DNA of 64,000 bases from an uncultured Clostridia bacterium (GTDB lineage Bacteria > Bacillota > Clostridia > Christensenellales > Borkfalkiaceae), in NCBI GenBank assembly GCA_947625605.1, contig CANQOY010000002.1, forward strand, positions 1-64,000, read 5' to 3'. The first letter of the stretch is position 1; every line of letters begins with the position of its first letter. Made by a program: the position numbers and the translations under genes. This document shows positions 8,745 to 16,162 of this stretch, piece after piece. The notes below the pieces were generated by a model. It did not search any database and was not told the origin of the DNA. It worked only from the letters and a program-made list of their open reading frames with translations.

Positions 8745-8779
8745 GCGTTTTTGCATTTTTTTTGGAAAAATTTCGGCGG

Positions 8780-9601
8780 CTACCTCGGATTCGTGCTCCG
8801 CTGAGAGACGAACTTCTTCCCGTTCAGGTACGCGAGTTCGCCGCGGCTGTCGAGCGTCAATTCCTTGGCGAGAAGGCGCTGGCGCGTCGCGTGAAGGCGC
8901 TTGTTCATGGCGCTGTCGCCGTACTTCTCGTCGCCCACTACGGGGTGCCCGCAAGAGGCAAGGTGCGCGCGGATCTGATGCGTCTTTCCCGTATGCAGGG
9001 TGATCCGCAAAAGGCTGGTCTCCCCGCGCTCTTCGAGGACTTCATACTCGGTAACAATAGGAACGCCCCCGCGCGCGTGCGATGCGACCCTGACGCGGGA
9101 ATTTGCCCCGTCCTTTTGGAGAAAACCTTTAAGGATCTCGTGCCGCTTGGGCATTGTGCCGAATACGAGCGCTTCGTAAATTTTTCGAACGCGACGCTCC
9201 CTGAAACAGCAAATCAGCTCCTCACTCGCGGACATGGTACGGCCGAAGATCATCAGGCCTTCGGTGTTGCGGTCTAAACGGTGGATAAAATACACCTCGC
9301 CGAACGTGCGGGAAAGCTCTGCAAAGACCGCCTCCGAATTGACGCCGCTCTCCTTATCCGTGACGATCACATTTGCGTCCTCATAGACGATGCGAAACGC
9401 CTCCCTCGCCTCCTGCGCGGGCGTCATGTAGTAGCACACCTCGTCTCCCCGATCCAAGGGGCAGTTCTCCCCCACCCTTCGGCCGTTGACGCGGATCTCC
9501 CTCTGTTTGAGCAGCGTGCGGAAGCACATCGAGGCCTGCGCGCAGGTCGCGTCTGTGAAATCTTTGAGAGAGTTTGGTTGTCCGACGACGAATTTTTTCA
9601 C
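8780..9601 (-). CDS. RluA-family pseudouridine synthase with S4 domain
   Basis: A 273-residue RNA pseudouridine synthase. An S4-like RNA-binding region (about residues 5-60, REIRVNGRRV) precedes the catalytic domain with the HRLDRNTEGL motif holding the catalytic Asp, then TGKTHQIRAHLASCGHPVVGDEKYG. The specific uridine in rRNA or tRNA cannot be assigned. The track start is too long; a GTG at 9601 gives MKKFVVGQPN. The feoB reading frame overlaps the first 221 bp of this gene in another frame, which looks like the result of a one-base frameshift in feoB (see findings). Last gene of the feoA-feoB unit. Confidence 0.9.
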   Translation of the reverse strand: MKKFVVGQPNSLKDFTDATCAQASMCFRTLLKQREIRVNGRRVGENCPLDRGDEVCYYMTPAQEAREAFRIVYEDANVIVTDKESGVNSEAVFAELSRTFGEVYFIHRLDRNTEGLMIFGRTMSASEELICCFRERRVRKIYEALVFGTMPKRHEILKGFLQKDGANSRVRVASHARGGVPIVTEYEVLEERGETSLLRITLHTGKTHQIRAHLASCGHPVVGDEKYGDSAMNKRLHATRQRLLAKELTLDSRGELAYLNGKKFVSQRSTNPR

Positions 9602-11312
9602 GGTTTTTCCCCACAAGGAAGATCGCGGCAAGCAGGGCGGCGGCAAGGCCGACGTAGAGCGCCCCGCCCGTCAGACAGAAGTAGACGGCGTAGCAGAGCA
9701 GGAGAGCGGAGACCGTCTGCCCGAGGGCGTACAGAGCGGCGCGCTTCCAGCCGAGTTCACGTGCCGAAGCGGAGATCGCGGAGACGCAGGGCGAGCAGGC
9801 GAGGATAAAGACGGCGAAAGAGAACGCGCTCGCACCCGCGTACGGGAACGTGCCGTACAGCAGCGCGATCGCTCCCGCAACGTTCTCCTTTGCGATCAGC
9901 CCGGAGAGAGCGGCATACGCGATGCGCCAATCGTGCATGCCGATGGGCGCAAACATCCATTTGAGCGCACCGCAGATGCGGGCGAGCATGCTGTCCTCCA
10001 CCGCGCAGAGCGCAAAGGTAAAATCGAAGGAGGAGAGCAGCCACGACGCCAAAAAGAAGGCGAGGATGACCGTACCCACCTTTATTATAAACTGTTTTAT
10101 CTGAAAGAGCAAGGATTTGAGCAGGAAAATCGGGCGCGGGACCTGTAACGGCGCAAGTTCCATCACGAAGGAGGGCATCCGTTCCCTTAAAAGAAGCGCG
10201 GCGATCACGGAGAGCCCCACGCCCAACGCGTAGAGGAGCAGGACCGCGAGGAAGGGATTCTGAAAGAAGGAAGCGGAGAGCGCGAGATAGACGGGCAGCT
10301 TGGCGCTGCACGAGATATACGGGAGACAGAGGATGACCCGTCTCTGCATCCTCTTGTCGTCGAGGCCGCGCGTCGTGAGGATGGCGGCGGCCGTACACCC
10401 GAACCCCATGAGCAGGGAAAAGACGGCCCGCCCCGAGAGGCCGACCTTGGAAAAGAAACCGTCCGTGAGAACGGCGAGGCGGGAGAGCAGGCCGCTCTCT
10501 TCGAGCAGTACGAGAAAGAGATGCAGGAGCGCGATCTGCGGGAGGAAGGAGAGCACGCTCGAAAGGCTTTTGAGGATCCCGTCCTGCACGAGGCTGCGCA
10601 CGACGGGAGAGGATATGCCCGCGGCGATCCCGCCGAGATATTCCGAGAACAGCCATTCCACGCCCGATTTCATGAGATCCCCGGGCATGCCCCCCGCAAA
10701 CGTCAGAAAGAAGGCCGCAACGAGCAGCAGGAAAAAGAACGCGATCCCCCATCCGCTCAGCAGGAACCGGTCCGCCTTGGAGAGCCCTTCCCGCACGGGA
10801 TGGAAGAGATCGGAGATGTCGGCGGAGGGAACGGCCGCCGCGGGCGCTCCGAGCGCGCGGGCAAGCGACTGTTTGAGCCCCCTCTCTTCGGCGGATAACA
10901 CGGGGATCCCGAGGCGTGCGGAGAGCGCGGCGGCGTTCAGCTTTCCTCCCGCCCGCTCGAAGAGTTTGCGCTTGGTGAGGACGAGCGCCGCCCGCCGTTT
11001 CCCCTTGGTCAGCTCCGCCATGAGGGGCAGAAAGCGCTCCACCGTGGCGTATTCGGAGACAAAGAGCAGGAAGTCCCCGCCGTGCTCGGCGACGTAGCGG
11101 CAGGCGAATTTCTCCTCCATGCTCCGCCCTTCCGCGGTGTAGATGCCGGGAAGATCGACGAACGCGACCTCCTTCCCCGCGAGCGTCGCGTGCCCCTCGC
11201 GCGCGTCCACCGTGACGCCGTGCCAATTCCCAACGCGGGCATGCCCCCCTGTAAGGCGGTTGAAGAGGGTGCTCTTCCCCGCATTCGGGTTGCCGACGAG
11301 AAGGACCCTCAC
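9381..11312 (-). CDS. feoB: Ferrous iron transporter FeoB (C terminus apparently frameshifted)
   Basis: A GTPase-linked Fe2+ membrane permease. The N-terminal G domain shows G1 GNPNAGKST and G3 DLPGIYT; the G4 position reads TKRK rather than NKxD/NMxD, which is unusual. The membrane part contains both Gate regions (SCSAKLPVYL and CSPCVSAIS). The start is GTG at 11312, overlapping the feoA stop as GTGA; the track start is 25 codons too early. The natural end of the last helix is near FLVG, but the frame runs on about 75 codons into the RluA gene as a basic, low-complexity tail. One extra base in the GGGGAAAAA tract at 9604-9612 would instead end the gene at a TGA overlapping the rluA GTG start. 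Restored length would be about 570 residues, short for the family. Confidence 0.88.
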   Translation of the reverse strand: MRVLLVGNPNAGKSTLFNRLTGGHARVGNWHGVTVDAREGHATLAGKEVAFVDLPGIYTAEGRSMEEKFACRYVAEHGGDFLLFVSEYATVERFLPLMAELTKGKRRAALVLTKRKLFERAGGKLNAAALSARLGIPVLSAEERGLKQSLARALGAPAAAVPSADISDLFHPVREGLSKADRFLLSGWGIAFFFLLLVAAFFLTFAGGMPGDLMKSGVEWLFSEYLGGIAAGISSPVVRSLVQDGILKSLSSVLSFLPQIALLHLFLVLLEESGLLSRLAVLTDGFFSKVGLSGRAVFSLLMGFGCTAAAILTTRGLDDKRMQRRVILCLPYISCSAKLPVYLALSASFFQNPFLAVLLLYALGVGLSVIAALLLRERMPSFVMELAPLQVPRPIFLLKSLLFQIKQFIIKVGTVILAFFLASWLLSSFDFTFALCAVEDSMLARICGALKWMFAPIGMHDWRIAYAALSGLIAKENVAGAIALLYGTFPYAGASAFSFAVFILACSPCVSAISASARELGWKRAALYALGQTVSALLLCYAVYFCLTGGALYVGLAAALLAAIFLVGKNREKIRRRTTKLSQRFHRRDLRAGLDVLPHAAQTEGDPRQRPKGGGELPLGSGRRGVLLHDARAGGEGGVSHRL

Positions 11313-11533
11313 GTCCGCCACACGCGCACACCCTGCGCCGTCTCGCGGTCCATGGCGATCTTCCCGCTCCCCGCCTGTACGATCCACACCCGACGGAATG
11401 GGGAGACTTTGAGCACGAGCAGTTTGGCGCCCGCATGGATCTGCAAGGAAAGCAGGCGTTCGCGGAGCTCGCGTTCCAGCTCTACTTTGAGGACGACCGC
11501 CCGTTCCCCGCGCTTTAAGTCCGAGATGTTCAT
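11309..11533 (-). CDS. feoA: FeoA, SH3-like accessory protein of ferrous iron uptake
   Basis: A 74-residue FeoA-type SH3-like protein (LKRGERAVVLKVE, RLLSLQIHAGAKLLVLK, FRRVWIVQAGSGKIAMDRETAQGVRV), the usual cytosolic partner that tunes FeoB. It overlaps feoB by 4 bp (GTGA). No Shine-Dalgarno sequence precedes the ATG: an intrinsic terminator hairpin and its T-run end 6 nt before it, so expression must come from read-through of the upstream DUF378 transcript or depend on opening that hairpin. Confidence 0.92.
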   Translation of the reverse strand: MNISDLKRGERAVVLKVELERELRERLLSLQIHAGAKLLVLKVSPFRRVWIVQAGSGKIAMDRETAQGVRVWRT

Positions 11534-11538
11534 ATCAA

Positions 11539-11577
11539 TAAAAAATGCGGACCCGACCGTGAATATGCCGGATCCGC
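11539..11577 (-). terminator. Terminator or attenuator immediately before feoA
   Basis: On the minus strand, GCGGATCCG pairs with CGGGTCCGC around a 13-nt loop and is followed by ATTTTTTATTG. The T-run ends 6 nt before the feoA ATG, leaving no room for a promoter in between. Confidence 0.65.
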
Positions 11578-11617
11578 CCGAAAATTCCCCTTTCTCCCGC
11601 TTGGGCGGGAGAGGCGT

Positions 11618-11854
11618 TTACCCCTCGCGGACCACGCGGTTCCCGCGCAGTTTGAGCGCGCCGTTCGTGATGATGGGCGAAATGATGAGCCAGATCGCCG
11701 CCAGCGTGATGAGCGAATAAATGATGATCGAACCGACCGCTCTGGGGCCCATGAAGATCGCCGAGACGAGGTTGAAGTTGAAGATCCCGAAGAGCCCCCA
11801 ATTCAGGGCGCCGAGCAGGACCAAGACGTAAGAGATCAGATTTGCAATGACCAT
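11618..11854 (-). CDS. DUF378 (YuzA-like) small membrane protein
   Basis: A 78-residue protein with two hydrophobic helices and the DUF378 signature: SYVLVLLGALNWGLFGIFNFNLV followed by a glycine/proline turn and SIIIYSLITLAAIWLI. The family is a common small inner-membrane protein of unknown function. The start at 11854 follows a strong AGGAGGAATTACA; the track start is 10 codons upstream. It lies directly upstream of feoA in the same direction, separated by a terminator-like hairpin, so a functional link to iron uptake is possible but unproven. Confidence 0.88.
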   Translation of the reverse strand: MVIANLISYVLVLLGALNWGLFGIFNFNLVSAIFMGPRAVGSIIIYSLITLAAIWLIISPIITNGALKLRGNRVVREG

Positions 11855-11932
11855 TGTAATTCCTCCTATCGGCAGATTGTGCAAAGGGCGAAAGGTTATA
11901 CATAGTGCAAAGAAAGCGGGCCGATCCCCACG

Positions 11933-11961
11933 AAAAAAGCTCCCCGCTAGGGGGAGCTTAT
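11933..11961 (-). terminator. Intrinsic terminator of the 794-residue surface protein gene
   Basis: The stem AAGCTCCCC/GGGGAGCTT, loop CTAGC, then TTTTTT on the minus strand, 13 nt after the stop codon. Confidence 0.85.
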
Positions 11962-11973
11962 AAGGCGTTCAAA

Positions 11974-14358
11974 TCATTCTTTTCTGTTCTTCTTGCCTTT
12001 GAGCTTGGAGAGATCGACCTCTTCCACGCCCTTTTCGGAGGGCTTGATGACGAAGAGCAGGATGACGGCGATGAGCAGGACCGCGGCGATGGAGAAGAAG
12101 ATGATCGCGAGGCGGTTGTTCTGCAACCACTTGCTCTGCCCGGGGATGGTATCCAGCGGGTTGGTGATGTTGATGACCGTCCATGCCTCTTCTTTGAGAT
12201 TCTTGATCTTGCCGTCGCTGACCACGACCTTGACGAGATAGAACCCGCTCTTCTGGGGACGGAAACTCAACTTCGAATCAGGATCCCACTCATAATCGTT
12301 GAACGTCAAATCCCATTCTTCATCGTCCTCGGAGACCTCGTCGTTGTAGGGCTCGATCTCGGTGAGCGCCTCCCACTCCTCGAACTTGGGGATATAGTCG
12401 TCGAGCTCGTCGAAGAGCTTGCCGTATTCGGGGACCCCGCCCTCGGGCGCCTTGTCGGTGTCGAGATAGTACAGGGTGTATTCCTTCGTGTATCCTTCGA
12501 GCGCAACGATGTCGAAATCGCTGATGGTGTAGGTCTGGTCGCGGAAGCCGTCCGTCGGCTTCTTCACGTCCTCGATGGAGGGGCCGTCGTAACGGATGGT
12601 GAACGTGAATTCGGGGATCCCCTCGATCTTCCAGACGTTGGAGGAGGTCACCTTGACGGGAAGGTCGCCGTTTTCCTCATAGTACTCCATGGCGTTCCCG
12701 GCTGCGTCCTGCGCGACGATGCGCATCTTGTAGTCGCCATCTTGATCCACTTCGATGCGGAGGTTGTTGTATTTGAGGGAAGTCGCGCTCGAAGCGGTGG
12801 CGCCGACCGCCGCCTGCGGCTTTTGATAGTAGATGCTGAAACTGAGGTTGCGGTAGTCCGCATACTTGCTGGTGATCAGGTTGCGGAGCGAGGGAAGATA
12901 CAGATACGCCCCGTCGCCCGCGCTGACGGCGCTTGCCGCCTCGGTGAGAGCATCCTGATAGGCGCCCAGAACTTCGTTGTAATGTTCTTCGCCATCCGTC
13001 GGGACATTGGTCTTGGTGGCCTCATCCGCGGTCAGAATGGTAAAGACGGGGCCCTTCGCTTCGAGATCTGCCACGAGGTAGTCATAGGCATTTTCGCCCT
13101 CGCCCAGCTTCTCCACGACGGTAACGTCGGGATCCTTGGCCGCATACCAAGAGAGATAGGCATAGGTATCGTCGAACGTCTGGTCTTTCAGGAGGAAGCG
13201 GATGGAGAGATGGGTGACCTCGCTCTCGCTGCCGTCGTTCGGGGGCGTGATATAGTCGTTTGCGGCGAGCTTCTTGTAGTTGTGCGCCTCATCCTCCGCA
13301 ACGTCCTTGCGGTTGGGCTTCACATAGCCGACGCCCTCTTCCTCATTCGCGAAATAGTAGCTGCGTTCCACCTGAACGGAGTCGCGGATGACGTCGATCG
13401 CCTGATAGGAGGGGCTGAACTGCTTGCCGAGGCGGAGCGAATAGAGCGCCTCGTTGAGCACGAGGACGGGACGCGCGTCGTCCTCCACCCGCCCGCTCTC
13501 GTTGACTTTGAGGGACTGCCCGTTCAAGTCGTGCAGGAGCACTTCCTGCTTTACGTCGCTCGCGGGATCGGATGCGGGCAGATCGGGAAGATCGGCCTCG
13601 AACGTGATGGGCGTGGAGGGCACGGTGGCGCTGGCGCTGTAATATTGCAGGAAGTAGCCGCCGATGTTGGTGAACTTCCCGACAAGGACGGGATCCGCCT
13701 CGCCGCTTGCGAGGTAGACGTTGAACTCGCCGATCCCGCAATCCGCGTCGTCGATGCTGAGGGTGAACACGGCGGTCTTGTCCGCAAGCGGCTTTTTTTC
13801 CGCTTTAAGGCCTTCGCGATCGTAGGAATCGTGCACCGCGACCGCGAAACCGTCCTCCTCACTGTTCGTAAAGACGAGAGCGTTCGTCGTCTTGCCGTCC
13901 TTGGTGATGTTCTCCTCCGCACTGTCGAAGGAGATCGTGAGCGTCGTGAAGCGGACTTCGGGGAAAGAGAAGCTCATGTGGAAGAACTTCGCAACGCCGG
14001 GATCGACAAGCCCTTCCGCCGTCTCTGCGGCCGCAGCGGCCTCTCCGCCCTCTTCTTCCTCCTCTGCGGGAAGCGAGGACTCAAACCATTTGAGCGCAAG
14101 ATTGCGGTGGAAGTGCGCCTTCCCGCCGTCCGCAAGGTTGAGGCGGACATAGTACGTCTCGTTCTCGTCCGCACCCTGGCTCGGCCTGTTCGTGTCTACG
14201 GTGCCGCCTGTGCCCGCCCAAAAGACGGAAGTGGGGGCAACCGCCGCCGCGTCGGCGGAAACGCCGGCGGGCAAAAAGCCGATCGCAAGGCTCAGAGAGA
14301 GTGCAAACAGCAAGATGAGGGAGACGATTGTAATCAAACGAAGCTTTATTTTACTCAT
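11974..14358 (-). CDS. Large single-pass membrane-anchored surface protein, unrecognised
   Basis: 794 residues with a signal peptide (about 1-35, IVSLILLFALSLSLAIG), a long extracytoplasmic region without an evident catalytic motif, one C-terminal transmembrane helix (LAIIFFSIAAVLLIAVILLFVI, about 747-768) and a lysine-rich cytosolic tail ending KGKKNRKE. The ectodomain is acidic and strand-rich; LRIEVDQDGDYKMRIVAQDAAGNAMEYY and SGFYLVKVVVSDGKI read like Ig/cadherin-like folds. An E/A-rich low-complexity patch (EEEEEGGEAAAAAETAE) lies near residue 105. It has its own promoter and terminator. I do not recognise a family; the topology suggests a surface receptor or scaffold. Confidence 0.85.
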   Translation of the reverse strand: MSKIKLRLITIVSLILLFALSLSLAIGFLPAGVSADAAAVAPTSVFWAGTGGTVDTNRPSQGADENETYYVRLNLADGGKAHFHRNLALKWFESSLPAEEEEEGGEAAAAAETAEGLVDPGVAKFFHMSFSFPEVRFTTLTISFDSAEENITKDGKTTNALVFTNSEEDGFAVAVHDSYDREGLKAEKKPLADKTAVFTLSIDDADCGIGEFNVYLASGEADPVLVGKFTNIGGYFLQYYSASATVPSTPITFEADLPDLPASDPASDVKQEVLLHDLNGQSLKVNESGRVEDDARPVLVLNEALYSLRLGKQFSPSYQAIDVIRDSVQVERSYYFANEEEGVGYVKPNRKDVAEDEAHNYKKLAANDYITPPNDGSESEVTHLSIRFLLKDQTFDDTYAYLSWYAAKDPDVTVVEKLGEGENAYDYLVADLEAKGPVFTILTADEATKTNVPTDGEEHYNEVLGAYQDALTEAASAVSAGDGAYLYLPSLRNLITSKYADYRNLSFSIYYQKPQAAVGATASSATSLKYNNLRIEVDQDGDYKMRIVAQDAAGNAMEYYEENGDLPVKVTSSNVWKIEGIPEFTFTIRYDGPSIEDVKKPTDGFRDQTYTISDFDIVALEGYTKEYTLYYLDTDKAPEGGVPEYGKLFDELDDYIPKFEEWEALTEIEPYNDEVSEDDEEWDLTFNDYEWDPDSKLSFRPQKSGFYLVKVVVSDGKIKNLKEEAWTVINITNPLDTIPGQSKWLQNNRLAIIFFSIAAVLLIAVILLFVIKPSEKGVEEVDLSKLKGKKNRKE

Positions 14359-14412
14359 GTGCTCGCTCCAATCGGGCCGTGACCCGAATTTTATCGTTTT
14401 GATATCTGTTTT

Positions 14413-14441
14413 ATTTTACACGTTTTTTTCCCTTCCGTCAA
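14413..14441 (-). promoter_or_regulatory. Promoter of the 794-residue surface protein
   Basis: TTGACG, 17-bp spacer, TAAAAT on the minus strand, about 55 nt before the start codon. Confidence 0.7.
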
Positions 14442-14517
14442 GCGGTAATGCTTGATTTCGGAAGATTTTTCAAATTTCACGCGATTTTTACCTTTATGGA
14501 CGTGCCCGCGCCCGCGC

Positions 14518-15225
14518 CTATTGCGGCTTGACCGCCCGCGCGACGTCGAACAGCTTCCACGGCGTCTCCTCCTTGGGCGGCTCCGCCATGAAGCGCATGC
14601 GCTCTTTGAGAATGGGGTGGGTGAAGGAGAGCGAATAGGCCCACAGCGCAAGTTTGCCCTTCTGCGCGCGCTCCCCGCCGTAGCGCATGTCCCCGTACAC
14701 GGGGTGCGCGATGCCCGCCGTCTGCACGCGGATCTGGTGGCTCCTGCCCGTGTGCAGTTCGATCTCGGCGAGGGCAAGCCCCCGCTGTTCTTCGAGGATC
14801 CGATAGTCAAGCACGGCGAGCTTTGCGCCGTCCGTGCCGGGCGTGGAGAGGTACACCGTGTTGTTGACGGGGTTCTTTTTCAGCCAATTCGTGAGCCGCC
14901 CCTCCTTCTCGTGGGGCGCGCCGTTGAGCACGGCGAGATACTTCTTGCTGAAATCCCCCTGCCGCATCTGTTCGGAGAGCCGCGCCGCCGCCTTGCTCGT
15001 CTTGGCGAACACCATCACGCCGCCCGTGGGGCGGTCCAGCCGGTGCACGAGGCCGAGAAAGACGTTGCCCTTCTTGCCGTACTTCACGCGAAGATATTCT
15101 TTGAGAAGATCGAGAAGATTTTCGTCCCCGCTCTCGTCGGGGCAGGACGCAAGGTTCTGCTCCTTCAATACGACGAGGAGATGGTTGTCCTCGAAGAGGA
15201 CGGTGGGTTCAAAGGGTTCGCTCAT
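14518..15225 (-). CDS. RluA-family pseudouridine synthase without S4 domain
   Basis: A 235-residue pseudouridine synthase consisting of the catalytic domain only: LVHRLDRPTGGVMVFAKTSKAA carries the catalytic Asp, and HTGRSHQIRVQTAGIAHPVYGD follows. It lacks the S4 domain of the paralogue at 8.8-9.6 kb. The track extends it 85 codons upstream through the methyltransferase; the true ATG at 15225 overlaps the end of the methyltransferase gene by 17 bp. The pairing with an RlmI-like methyltransferase suggests both act on rRNA or tRNA. The target uridine is unknown. Confidence 0.9.
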   Translation of the reverse strand: MSEPFEPTVLFEDNHLLVVLKEQNLASCPDESGDENLLDLLKEYLRVKYGKKGNVFLGLVHRLDRPTGGVMVFAKTSKAAARLSEQMRQGDFSKKYLAVLNGAPHEKEGRLTNWLKKNPVNNTVYLSTPGTDGAKLAVLDYRILEEQRGLALAEIELHTGRSHQIRVQTAGIAHPVYGDMRYGGERAQKGKLALWAYSLSFTHPILKERMRFMAEPPKEETPWKLFDVARAVKPQ

Positions 15226-16078
15226 GAATGTAAATACCTCCGGCGCCGCAGGGAAGCGGGATGCCCTCCTCCGTGGGAAGGCCCACCTCGTACGATTCGA
15301 TCGTGCCCTTGCGCCCTTTGAGGCACAGGGTGAGAAGATTGGAGAGCACGGCGGGTTGCAGGCCCGTCGTGTAGCTGTTGATGAGGAAGAAGAGCGGATC
15401 GTCCGAGAGAAGCTGCGCGCAGAGGGAGACAAAGGGGTAGATCTCCGTCTCGATCTTCCACATTTCCCCGCCGGGGCCACGGCCGTAGGAGGGCGGGTCC
15501 ATGACGATCGCGTCGTAGCGGTTGCCCCGCCTCAACTCGCGGAGGACGAACTTTTTGCAGTCGTCCACGAGATAGCGGATGCCGCCCGAGATCCCCGAAA
15601 GCCGCGCGTTTTTTCCCGCGCGCTCAACCATGCCCTTGGCGGCGTCCACATGCACGACCTCCGCCCCCGCCTTCGCCAGAGCGACCGTCGCGCCGCCCGT
15701 ATAGGCGAAGAGGTTGAGGACTTTCACGGGACGGCCCGCATTGCGGACGAGCGCGCCCATCCTCTCCCAGTTGACGGCCTGCTCGGGGAAGAGGCCCGTG
15801 TGCTTGAACCCCATGGGCCGGACGCGGAAAGTCAGGTCCTTGTAGGAGATCTTCCAGCTCTCGGGGAGGGGCTTTCTGTACTCCCAGCTCCCGCCCCCCT
15901 TTTCGCTGCGGCGGTACACGGCGGCGAGATCCTTGCGGGCGAAGAGATCGGTCTGCGCCCCCCAGATGACCTGCGGATCGGGCCTGAGCAGGACGATCTC
16001 GCCCCAACGTTCGAGTTTATACCCGTCTCCCGTCGCTATGACGCTGTAATCCTTCCATTCGTCCGCCAAACGTATCAT
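15209..16078 (-). CDS. Class I SAM-dependent rRNA methyltransferase (RlmI/RlmK-like core)
   Basis: 289 residues. SAM-binding motif I is VLNLFAYTGGATVALAKAG, an acidic residue follows at VVHVDAAKGMVERA, and the catalytic motif is MDPPSYGRG. This combination, together with GFKHTGLFPEQ before motif I, is typical of the COG1092/RlmI-like 23S rRNA methyltransferases; an N-terminal PUA domain is not evident. The start at 16078 was chosen because the -10 TATAAT ends only 6 nt upstream, which means a leaderless transcript; the track start lies inside the promoter. It is coupled to the RluA gene by a 17-bp overlap. Confidence 0.9.
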   Translation of the reverse strand: MIRLADEWKDYSVIATGDGYKLERWGEIVLLRPDPQVIWGAQTDLFARKDLAAVYRRSEKGGGSWEYRKPLPESWKISYKDLTFRVRPMGFKHTGLFPEQAVNWERMGALVRNAGRPVKVLNLFAYTGGATVALAKAGAEVVHVDAAKGMVERAGKNARLSGISGGIRYLVDDCKKFVLRELRRGNRYDAIVMDPPSYGRGPGGEMWKIETEIYPFVSLCAQLLSDDPLFFLINSYTTGLQPAVLSNLLTLCLKGRKGTIESYEVGLPTEEGIPLPCGAGGIYIHERTL

Positions 16079-16084
16079 GTAGCT

Positions 16085-16113
16085 ATTATAAAGGTTTGCG
16101 CGCGGATTGTAAA
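16085..16113 (-). promoter_or_regulatory. Promoter giving a leaderless methyltransferase mRNA
   Basis: TTTACA, 17-bp spacer starting ATCCGCGCGC, TATAAT; then AGCTAC and the ATG. The predicted start of transcription coincides with the A of the start codon. Confidence 0.8.
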
Positions 16114-16162
16114 GTAAAACCGCGCGCAATTCCGAAATTTTCCGGGGAAACCCTCCGCTTCC

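Noticed and set aside
11905-14382. 825-codon plus-strand ORF opposite the surface protein gene
   Set aside because: Antisense shadow; the minus-strand frame has signal peptide, membrane anchor, promoter and terminator.
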